From NCBI GenBank assembly GCA_041158765.1, contig JBEBAU010000013.1, positions 1 through 11,162 on the forward strand: DNA of 11,162 nt, read 5' to 3'. Each line of letters begins with the position of its first letter. Position 1 is the first letter of the stretch. Made by a program: the position numbers and the translations under genes. Shown in pieces: positions 5,652 to 11,162 of this stretch. The notes under the pieces are model-generated. The model was not told the origin of the DNA, made no database searches, and worked only from the letters and a program-made list of their open reading frames with translations. The stretch is from JAQBRD01 sp041158765. GTDB taxonomy: Bacteria; Patescibacteriota; Minisyncoccia; Phycocordibacterales; PALSA-1337.

Positions 5652-7586
5652 CTAGAGGAGACTGTCGGGGTCAACTTTGACGGTTACAGAAGGAGGAAGT
5701 GAGCGAAGCTTTTCAATAATTGTAGATTGAGGCCATTCAGTACGTGGAAGTCGCATGAGTGCGTGCAGGACTTGATTGCCAGTTGGAGTTTGAGTGAATG
5801 CAGGGAATACATCAACGGTGTGTGGTTCGAGTAGTGACTGGATAGTTGTCATTTCAGAAATAATTTCATCACGTTTACCTTCGACGGTGATTTTTATAAG
5901 AGTTGAAAATGGGGGATAGTTATAGCGTTTTCTTTCATCAAGTGTGAGACGATAAAAATCAGAAAGGTTGCCTTTGAGTGCATAGTCAAAAAGTCGCTCA
6001 TCTGGTTTGCGAGTTTGAACAATGAGCTCTTTTGCGGTGCGAGCACGCATGCGAATGAGGGTATAGAGGATTTTTTCTTGTATTCTGAAATCAGGAAGTC
6101 CGAGCATTGAGTCAATTGAAATCACCGCAGAGTTTTCTACTTTTTCATGAACATATGAAAGCATCATTTCGGTGCCGAGGAGAATGCTGCCGGGTTTTGC
6201 GCGGAATTTGAGAAGAGCGGCTTGAGCGAGTTTGTCGGATGGGGTTGCATCAGCATCAATGCGAAATATTGAAATATCCGGAAATTTGTCACGGATCTTC
6301 TGTTCGACGAGATCAATGCCGATACCGACAGTGCCGAGTTTCCAGCTTGCACATATCTTGCAGTACTCTTCGGTGCTTCGACGTTCGCCACAGTGGTGAC
6401 AGAGGAAAAAGTTTTTTTCAACTGCACAACCGTTGCGAGCTGTTGCTTTGTGGGTTACAACAGGAGCGCCGCAGGTGTTGCAGGTGACGATATTCTGACA
6501 ATCTCCGCAGACAGTTGCTCCTGCAACACCGCGGCGCGCAGCGAATATCATCATGTGCTCAGACGCGTCTTTTGTACGAGTGATGAGGTTCTCAACTTCA
6601 TCTGAAAGGATTTTGAAACTACCCTTGGTGTTCTTATATATACGCATATCAATAAGCTTGTCTTGCGCAGTCGAAAGAGAACGGAATTTGAATGGTGCCG
6701 CTTGAATAATGTCACCCTCTGATTCTCGAGAAAGTGTTTCTGCACGAAGCAGAATATCTCCCAAAAAGAGTTTAATTCCTCGATGTTCGGCAATAAGTTC
6801 GGCAATGTGGCGAACATCGAGGAACGGTCGTCGATGAATTTTGTATCCTCGCGCATTTTCTTTTTCAACAATCATTACTCGAACATCTGGACGATCAATT
6901 GCAAGGAAACCTCCAGTCATCACAATAACGACAGGGTGTGGCTCACGCACTATAGTATTCCATGTTGATATCAAATTCTTTTTTGGAAGATCTCCATGAA
7001 GTAGGAAAGCGTATCCCTCAATACCTTTTTCAATAAGACTGAAAGCACGCTTAGCATCTTCGATTGTCGGTGTGACAAGAATAATTGAAGACTTCCTTGC
7101 AAACTCTTGGCGTATGAGACTTTTCCATGTGCTGTAGCGCTCTTCATCATCACCTTGAACTGCATATACTTCGTGAATACTGCTTGGAGTATTTGGCGAC
7201 TCTGTTTTTGTTTCAGTTTCTTTTTTTATGGGAGCAATTTCAAGTTTCGAAGCATTCTTGAGTAGATAATCAGGAATAAGTGCATCAAGAACAGAACCGA
7301 GAGATGTTGCATAATAGAGTGCAGCAGCTTCAGCGGTTTTCATAAATGCTTTTGGAATAAGTTCAATTGCATTCAAACGCTCGACTTTGCGAAGTGCATA
7401 GGGAGCGTTTTTGATTTCAGACTTAATATCCTCGACTTTGCGTACGCCAATGACAATACCTTGGACAATTTTTGATCGAAGTGGCACATCAACAAGTGCT
7501 CCTTGTGGTACGGATTTTGTGGTGAAATATGAGAGGGAATCGGTGCCGATACCTCGTGAAATGGGGATAACCTCAATAATGTTCAT
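5652..7586 (-). CDS. priA: PriA-like primosomal protein N' with degenerate helicase motifs
   Basis: PriA normally restarts stalled replication forks by binding 3' ends and unwinding with ATP. The 644-residue order matches PriA: a 3'-DNA-binding domain (1 to about 105), helicase lobe 1 (about 140-285), a zinc module with all eight Cys (360, 363, 369, 372, 396, 399, 409, 412), lobe 2 (G-I-G-I-D and F-R-I-D-A-D to V-Q-T-R) and a C-terminal domain ending in KVDPDSLL. The ATPase motifs are lost: no GxGKT Walker A near 145-165, EKEN (241-244) where DEEH is expected in VEKENARGYK, FLGDILLRAET instead of LGSATPALET, and IRMRARTA (511-518) for the QVAGRAGR arginine-finger motif. It is probably a DNA-binding scaffold without helicase activity. 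The ATG at 7586 has AAGGA 11 nt upstream, an imperfect site. def follows after 16 nt. Confidence 0.88.
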   Translation of the reverse strand: MNIIEVIPISRGIGTDSLSYFTTKSVPQGALVDVPLRSKIVQGIVIGVRKVEDIKSEIKNAPYALRKVERLNAIELIPKAFMKTAEAAALYYATSLGSVLDALIPDYLLKNASKLEIAPIKKETETKTESPNTPSSIHEVYAVQGDDEERYSTWKSLIRQEFARKSSIILVTPTIEDAKRAFSLIEKGIEGYAFLLHGDLPKKNLISTWNTIVREPHPVVIVMTGGFLAIDRPDVRVMIVEKENARGYKIHRRPFLDVRHIAELIAEHRGIKLFLGDILLRAETLSRESEGDIIQAAPFKFRSLSTAQDKLIDMRIYKNTKGSFKILSDEVENLITRTKDASEHMMIFAARRGVAGATVCGDCQNIVTCNTCGAPVVTHKATARNGCAVEKNFFLCHHCGERRSTEEYCKICASWKLGTVGIGIDLVEQKIRDKFPDISIFRIDADATPSDKLAQAALLKFRAKPGSILLGTEMMLSYVHEKVENSAVISIDSMLGLPDFRIQEKILYTLIRMRARTAKELIVQTRKPDERLFDYALKGNLSDFYRLTLDERKRYNYPPFSTLIKITVEGKRDEIISEMTTIQSLLEPHTVDVFPAFTQTPTGNQVLHALMRLPRTEWPQSTIIEKLRSLPPSVTVKVDPDSLL

Positions 7587-7621
7587 TCGTATGGTAATCC
7601 TTGCATTTTTTGCCTGTTTTG

Positions 7622-7652
7622 TAAATAAAATAAAAGCCCCACATTATATGGG
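7622..7652 (-). terminator. Rho-independent terminator overlapping the stop codon of the 124-aa gene
   Basis: On the minus strand CCCATA and TGTGGG pair (six pairs including one G-T wobble) around a 3-nt loop (TAA), followed by GGCTTTTATTTTATTT. The TAA stop codon of the gene (7646-7644) lies within the hairpin, three bases of which are the loop side. It would insulate priA from the upstream gene. Confidence 0.65.
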
Positions 7653-8018
7653 ACTCCAGAGTAATTTTGGCGGCGCAAAATCCTTGCGATCATCACGCTT
7701 GCGCGTATTATTGGTTTTGATTTTGAATTCGAGGCTTGGCACCATCGTGTCAGCAACCTCTTTTTCCGTTGGACGTTCGAGGATGAGACCGCGATTTTTT
7801 AAATTTTGCATCGCATTACGCACATCAACCGGAAGTAAGGTGATGGACTTCGCATTTTCAACCTTCGCTTTCAAATCCCAGAATTCTATCCACTCATCTG
7901 GATCTAGATACGCAAGATATTCATCAGCTTTCATGAGGGGCCGACAATGCCAAGCAAGTGTAACGAGCAAAATGAAAACCAAAATCAAAACAATTGGCAG
8001 AACAATTTCAACAATCAT
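7644..8018 (-). CDS. Hypothetical membrane-anchored protein, 124 aa
   Basis: One hydrophobic N-terminal segment covers about residues 3-24 (IVLPIVLILVFILLVTLA) and is followed by HCRP and a soluble, mostly helical region. The tail is basic and polar (NTRKRDDRKDF) and ends PPKLLWSPI. There are few negative or positive charges before the hydrophobic segment, so topology is unclear, but the Arg and Lys after it favour a cytoplasmic C-terminus. The start at 8018 is chosen over the ATG at 8039 because AAGGAG lies 9 nt before it and the promoter -10 box ends just before 8039. I do not recognise the family. It is divergent from murA and separated from priA by a terminator, so it forms a single-gene transcript. 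Confidence 0.75.
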   Translation of the reverse strand: MIVEIVLPIVLILVFILLVTLAWHCRPLMKADEYLAYLDPDEWIEFWDLKAKVENAKSITLLPVDVRNAMQNLKNRGLILERPTEKEVADTMVPSLEFKIKTNNTRKRDDRKDFAPPKLLWSPI

Positions 8019-8027
8019 AGAACAAAT

Positions 8028-8033
8028 CTCCTT
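8028..8033 (-). promoter_or_regulatory. Ribosome-binding site of the 124-aa gene
   Basis: AAGGAG (within AAGGAGAT) is spaced 9 nt from the ATG at 8018. It is the best Shine-Dalgarno match in the window and decides the start of this gene. Confidence 0.75.
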
Positions 8034-8040
8034 GCGCATA

Positions 8041-8068
8041 ATCCTAGCGCGTATTTGTAAAAGGTCAA
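8041..8068 (-). promoter_or_regulatory. Promoter of the 124-aa gene
   Basis: TTGACC (8068-8063), a 16-nt spacer and TAGGAT (8046-8041) on the minus strand. Transcription would start at about 8034-8035, leaving a leader of about 17 nt with the AAGGAG site in it. Confidence 0.55.
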
Positions 8069-8083
8069 TAAACCTCGTAGAAT
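8055..8083 (+). promoter_or_regulatory. murA promoter
   Basis: TTGTAA (8055-8060), a 17-nt spacer and TAGAAT (8078-8083). The start would be near 8090, giving a leader of about 13 nt with no Shine-Dalgarno site. It overlaps the oppositely directed promoter at 8041-8068, so the two probably compete for RNA polymerase. Confidence 0.6.
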
Positions 8084-8102
8084 GTTATGACGTACACATA
8101 AT

Positions 8103-9470
8103 ATGAAAAAAGATACACTTGTAGTAAAAGGGCTCGCAGGCAAAAAGTCGCTCAATGGTGAAGTGCGGATTTTTGGTGCAAAAAATGATGTGTTGAAAGC
8201 AATGGCCTCATCAATACTTTTCAGTACACCAATTGTTATCCAAAATGTCCCAAAAACAGAAGACGTAGATAAGATGCGTAACTTGCTCATAGGTCTCGGT
8301 GCAACTATATCTGAACGAGAACATGAGGGAAGTCATGAACTTACTATTGATGCTTCTCAAGTTACTTCACATGAACTCGATGCCGATCTCGCAAAAAGCA
8401 TGCGAGCTTCAGTCGTGCTCACTGGGTCATTGCTTGCACGTTTTGGTAAGGCGGTTTTTCCTATTCCAGGTGGTTGTGTTATTGGTCCGCGTCCAATCGA
8501 TCTCTTCATTGCTGCATATGAAAAGATGGGTGCTCATGTGAAGTTGGAGAGTGATGCTCAAGGTGATCGCTATGTGATTTCTGCAAAAGAGCTCACTGCA
8601 ACTGAAATCTTTTTCAATATTCAAACTGTTGGTGGAACAGAGACTATTATGATGGCTGCTATTGGGGCTACAGGTACTACAGTTTTGAAGAACTGTGCAA
8701 TGGAACCTGAGATTCAAGCACTCGCTGAGTATCTCAATTCTTGCGGAGCAGATATTACCGGTGCGGGTACGCCGACAATGAAGATTCGTGGTACAGGACT
8801 TCTCAAAGCGAGAGCCAATAAGCCGTATGTCACAATGCCTGATCGTATTGAAACAGGAAGCTTTTTGTTCCTCGGGGCGCTTTGTGCGGACACGTTAAGA
8901 ATCACTCATTGTAATCCTGCTCATGTCGAAGCAACCATTAGTCTACTGCAAGGTTCTGGTGTGCCGATCGTTGTTGGTCCCGATACGATTGAAATTCGTG
9001 GCAATGCTGCTGTGAAGAATAGCTCGCTTGCGCCGTTCAATGTGCGTACACATGAATACCCAGGTTTTCCCACTGATCTTCAACCGCAAGCGAGCGTATA
9101 TCTCACACAAGTTGGTTCTGAGAAGATGAATCCTAATAGTGGTATGAAAGGCGAGAGCATTGTTTTTGAAACCATATATGAAGGTCGTTTCAAATTTGTT
9201 TCAAATCTTGAAAAAATGGGTGCAGCAGTGACCGTTATGAATCCTCGAGAAATTCTTATTAAGGGTTGTGGCGTACTCAAGGCTCCAGAATCAGGAGATG
9301 AAATAAATGCATACGATATTCGAGCAGGTTTCGCTATGATTATTGCAGCACTTTGTGCATCTGGAACATCAGTCATCAACAATGTGTATTTCATTGATCG
9401 AGGATATGAAAACATTGAGGGTCGTCTTAGTGCGCTCGGTGCAGATATTCGAAGAGTGCACGGAGAATAG
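8103..9470 (+). CDS. murA: UDP-N-acetylglucosamine 1-carboxyvinyltransferase (MurA)
   Basis: The enzyme transfers enolpyruvate from PEP to UDP-GlcNAc, the first committed step of peptidoglycan synthesis, in the cytoplasm. Visible signatures: GEVRIFGAKND with Lys27 and Asn28 (equivalent to K22/N23 of E. coli); AKSMRASVVLTGSLLARFG at about 97-115; the catalytic loop IPGGCVIGPRPIDLF with Cys125 in place of Cys115; MPDRIETGSF at 245-254; and YPGFPTDLQPQ with Asp325, equivalent to D305. The protein closes with RGYENIEGRLSALGADIRR. The active-site Cys, rather than Asp, predicts the fosfomycin-sensitive type. It has 455 residues, about 35 more than E. coli MurA. The ATG at 8103 is the first codon after the promoter. 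mreB follows after 67 nt with its own promoter. Confidence 0.97.
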   Translation: MKKDTLVVKGLAGKKSLNGEVRIFGAKNDVLKAMASSILFSTPIVIQNVPKTEDVDKMRNLLIGLGATISEREHEGSHELTIDASQVTSHELDADLAKSMRASVVLTGSLLARFGKAVFPIPGGCVIGPRPIDLFIAAYEKMGAHVKLESDAQGDRYVISAKELTATEIFFNIQTVGGTETIMMAAIGATGTTVLKNCAMEPEIQALAEYLNSCGADITGAGTPTMKIRGTGLLKARANKPYVTMPDRIETGSFLFLGALCADTLRITHCNPAHVEATISLLQGSGVPIVVGPDTIEIRGNAAVKNSSLAPFNVRTHEYPGFPTDLQPQASVYLTQVGSEKMNPNSGMKGESIVFETIYEGRFKFVSNLEKMGAAVTVMNPREILIKGCGVLKAPESGDEINAYDIRAGFAMIIAALCASGTSVINNVYFIDRGYENIEGRLSALGADIRRVHGE

Positions 9471-9476
9471 ATCTGC

Positions 9477-9505
9477 TTGTCGTGACGCGGTCAGGGTGAT
9501 ATAGT
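9477..9505 (+). promoter_or_regulatory. mreB promoter
   Basis: TTGTCG (9477-9482), a 17-nt spacer and TATAGT (9500-9505), preceded by TG at 9497-9498 as an extended -10. The start would be near 9512, with a leader of about 26 nt. The box lies in the 67-nt gap after murA, so mreB can be expressed separately. Confidence 0.6.
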
Positions 9506-9537
9506 GCCGTTACAAAGCTCGTTTTCGCACTATATTT

Positions 9538-10551
9538 ATGGCCTTTTTTTCAAAAAAACTCGGAATTGACCTCGGTACAGCAAATACTCTTGTTTTTGTG
9601 CCGGGTAAAGGCATTGTCCTCAATGAACCTTCAGTTGTTGCTATTTCAGAACAAGACAAAAAAGTCCTCGCTGTCGGAGCTGAAGCAAAAGAAATGATTG
9701 GTCGTACTCCAGACAACATTGTCGCATACCGTCCAATGAGAGACGGTGTGATTGCTGATTATCGTGTTACTGAAGCAATGCTTCGATATTTTATTGACAA
9801 AGCACTCGGACGATGGAGTTTCATAAAGCCCGATGTGATGGTTTCAGTTCCTGCCGGTATTACTTCGACTGAACGACGTGCAGTTATCGAAGCTACAATC
9901 AAAGCCGGCGCGCGAAATGCATATGTTGTGAAAGAACCAATTCTCGCAGCAATTGGTGCAGGTATTCCTATTCAAGAAGCACGAGGACATATGGTAGTGG
10001 ACATTGGTGGAGGTACGACTGACGTTGCAGTGATTTCACTTGGAGGAATTGTTTCATCTACATCGGTCAAATGCGCAGGTAATCGTATTGATGCTGCCAT
10101 CGCTGATTATATAAAGAAAACTTTCAATCTTGCTATTGGTGACAAAACTGCAGAAGATATCAAAACAAATATTGGTTCAGCTATTCCTCTCGAAGACGAG
10201 CTCTCAATGATTGTGAAAGGCCGAGATTTTCTTTCAGGTTTGCCTCGCTCGACTGAAGTCAAAACAAATGAAATTGTGAAAGCAATTAACAAAGAGCTTC
10301 GTGATATGGTGAAAGCCATCAAAGACGTTCTTCAAGAAACTCCTCCAGAACTTGCAGCGGACATTATTGATCAAGGAATTATCATGACGGGTGGATCATC
10401 AATGCTTCGAAATTTCCCTGAACTCGTATTCCGTCGCACGGGTGTGAAAGCAAAGCTTGCTGACGATGCGCTCTTTTGTGTTGCGAAGGGAACTGGTATT
10501 GCACTCGAACATCTCGATACATATAAGAAGACGATTATCTCGAAGCGTTAA
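9538..10551 (+). CDS. mreB: Rod-shape-determining actin homologue MreB
   Basis: MreB polymerises on the inner face of the membrane and guides the elongation machinery of the cell wall. The 337-residue length is normal. The actin-fold motifs are clear: phosphate-1 GIDLGTANT at 9-17, NIVAYRPMRDGVIADY at 60-75, KEPILAAIGAGIPI at 132-145, phosphate-2 VVDIGGGTTDVAV at 153-165, GNRIDAAI at 181-188 and the adenosine motif IIMTGGSSML at 281-290. The N-terminus MAFFSKK resembles the short amphipathic membrane-binding helix of other MreBs. The ATG at 9538 has no Shine-Dalgarno site. No mreC or mreD follows, unlike the classical operon; a 45-aa small ORF and pyrG come next. Confidence 0.97.
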   Translation: MAFFSKKLGIDLGTANTLVFVPGKGIVLNEPSVVAISEQDKKVLAVGAEAKEMIGRTPDNIVAYRPMRDGVIADYRVTEAMLRYFIDKALGRWSFIKPDVMVSVPAGITSTERRAVIEATIKAGARNAYVVKEPILAAIGAGIPIQEARGHMVVDIGGGTTDVAVISLGGIVSSTSVKCAGNRIDAAIADYIKKTFNLAIGDKTAEDIKTNIGSAIPLEDELSMIVKGRDFLSGLPRSTEVKTNEIVKAINKELRDMVKAIKDVLQETPPELAADIIDQGIIMTGGSSMLRNFPELVFRRTGVKAKLADDALFCVAKGTGIALEHLDTYKKTIISKR

Positions 10552-10553
10552 TT

Positions 10554-10607
10554 GCTGCGCATGCAGCCCGCAGTGGTAGGAATTTCATACTGTTTTTAGT
10601 ATTTTTT
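10554..10607 (+). terminator. Weak terminator region after mreB
   Basis: GCTGC and GCAGC (10554-10567) form a GC-rich hairpin just after the stop codon but lack a U-tract. Further on, ATACT and AGTAT (10587-10602) pair around a 6-nt loop and run into six T (10602-10607). Neither part is convincing alone. Confidence 0.35.
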
Positions 10608-10628
10608 GATATAGATTTTATCTGCTAT

Positions 10629-10637
10629 TGATATAGT
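10629..10637 (+). promoter_or_regulatory. Extended -10 box before the 45-aa ORF
   Basis: TGATATAGT, identical over 9 nt to the extended -10 of mreB (9497-9505). TTGATA (10606-10611) is the nearest -35-like box, but the 20-nt spacing is too long, so the extended -10 would have to carry the promoter. The leader would be about 15 nt and include the ribosome-binding site. Confidence 0.4.
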
Positions 10638-10658
10638 TAGTAAAGAAAGGTTTGTATT

Positions 10659-10796
10659 GTGAATAGATTGTATCCAAAAAAGCGAGAAAAGAATGCGTGG
10701 TGGGCTGAGAGTCTCGATACACGTATCATATTCATGTTATTGTGTTGCATCACCGATTTGCTAGCCAATACCAAAGCTTTTTTCAAAAAACACTAA
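10659..10796 (+). CDS. Possible 45-aa small protein with GTG start
   Basis: A GTG at 10659 opens 45 codons to a TAA at 10794-10796. AAAGG (10646-10650) lies 8 nt upstream, a good ribosome-binding site in a window where most genes have none, and an extended -10 box precedes it. The peptide has a basic N-terminus (NRLYPKKREKNAWW), a hydrophobic middle (IIFMLLCCITDLLA, about residues 23-36, with two adjacent Cys) and a basic end (KAFFKKH). This fits a small membrane-associated peptide. It fills most of the otherwise empty gap between mreB and pyrG. No family is recognised; the case rests on signals and layout, not homology. Confidence 0.5.
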   Translation: MNRLYPKKREKNAWWAESLDTRIIFMLLCCITDLLANTKAFFKKH

Positions 10797-10831
10797 TTCG
10801 TAATGTATATCATTGCGGGTCTTTTTTATTT

Positions 10832-10840
10832 TGCTACAAT
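10832..10840 (+). promoter_or_regulatory. pyrG promoter, extended -10
   Basis: TGCTACAAT is an extended -10 with 5 of 6 consensus bases in the hexamer. It ends 7 nt before the ATG, so transcription should begin at or next to the start codon. A poor -35-like TTGCGG lies 16 nt upstream. Confidence 0.55.
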
Positions 10841-10847
10841 AAGCTTC

Positions 10848-11162
10848 ATGAAACACAAACCAACCCCGACACGAACCAGCCTCAAGAATCATAAATATAT
10901 TTTTGTCGTCGGTGGAGTGATGTCAGGAGTTGGAAAGGGAATTGCCACCTCATCTATCGGCACCCTTCTCCAAGCAAAAGGCTTCTCAGTCAATCTCGCA
11001 AAAGTTGATCCATATCTTAACGTCGACGCAGGCACTATGAACCCCACCGAGCACGGTGAGGTTTTTGTTTTGAATAGCGGTCTTGAGACGGATCAGGATA
11101 TGGGCAACTATGAGCGTTTCATGAATCGTGATCTTTCACGTGAAGATTATATGACATCTGGC
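10848..11162 (+). CDS. pyrG: CTP synthase, partial (N-terminal 105 residues)
   Basis: CTP synthase makes CTP from UTP, ATP and glutamine, the last step of de novo pyrimidine nucleotide synthesis. The visible part is the start of the synthetase domain: KYIFVVGGVMSGVGKGIATSS at about 16-36 contains the P-loop SGVGKG, followed by KVDPYLNVDAGTMNPTEHG at 52-70, EVFVLNSGLETDQDMGNYERF and LSREDYMTSG. These match the family almost position for position. The gene runs off the right edge, so the glutaminase domain is not seen. About 15 residues precede the usual N-terminus and are basic and polar. The ATG at 10848 fits the promoter spacing for a leaderless message and has no Shine-Dalgarno site. Confidence 0.95.
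   Translation, partial: MKHKPTPTRTSLKNHKYIFVVGGVMSGVGKGIATSSIGTLLQAKGFSVNLAKVDPYLNVDAGTMNPTEHGEVFVLNSGLETDQDMGNYERFMNRDLSREDYMTSG

Noticed and set aside
5672..5674. TTG as the start of def
   Set aside because: It lies within priA, adds unconserved residues, and an ATG 16 nt after the priA stop is available.
8037..8039. ATG at 8039 as the start of the TM protein
   Set aside because: It would be 1 nt after the predicted -10 box and so outside the transcript; the ATG at 8018 has AAGGAG at the right distance.
7411..8106. Plus-strand open frame of 231 codons across the priA start and the 124-aa gene
   Set aside because: It runs antisense to two better supported genes, one with promoter, ribosome site, TM segment and terminator. 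Its own sequence shows no coherent domain.
10559..10607. tRNA or structured RNA after mreB
   Set aside because: The hairpins do not form a cloverleaf, and there is no CCA end or T-loop consensus.
1..11162. Alternative genetic code (UGA as glycine, known from some CPR lineages)
   Set aside because: The conserved genes end normally at TAA or TAG and no in-frame TGA is needed to reach full family length.
1..11162. CRISPR array, transposase, integrase or attachment sites
   Set aside because: No regularly spaced repeats, no terminal inverted repeats with a transposase and no recombinase motifs were seen on either strand.

Overview
The window most likely comes from a small-genome bacterium of the Candidate Phyla Radiation (Patescibacteria, Parcubacteria-like). 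This is inferred from gene content and style: a PriA-like protein that keeps its zinc fingers but has lost its ATPase motifs, a short HPF with a basic tail, unknown single-TM proteins, compact spacing, the standard genetic code, and several genes whose -10 box sits so close to the ATG that the mRNA would be leaderless. No tRNA, rRNA, CRISPR array, IS element or phage gene was seen.

Layout. (a) 1-3092, minus strand, G+C-rich in look: three membrane-anchored proteins with no confident function. In transcription order they are a 510-aa protein with an internal TM segment and a long Pro/Ala/Val/Thr linker, a 335-aa two-TM protein resembling the SPFH/prohibitin group, and a partial single-TM protein running off the left edge. 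A hairpin terminator and a strong sigma70-type promoter separate the first from the other two. (b) 3093-3349: a divergent control region, with a structured leader and possible 12-codon upstream ORF on the minus side. (c) 3350-4017, plus: a DUF167/YggU-family gene and the hibernation factor hpf. (d) 4045-8018, minus: a small TM protein ending in its own terminator, then priA-like, def and fmt. (e) 8055-11162, plus: murA, mreB, a 45-aa small ORF and the start of pyrG.

Function. Def and Fmt are the two halves of the N-formylmethionine cycle and lie next to each other behind the replication-restart homologue. MurA starts peptidoglycan synthesis, MreB scaffolds the elongating wall, and PyrG supplies CTP, so block (e) serves growth and cell shape. 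The most unusual features are the ATPase-dead PriA homologue, the uncharacterised membrane cluster with its elaborate leader, and the apparent leaderless expression of housekeeping genes. All functional calls come from reading motifs by eye, with no database search.
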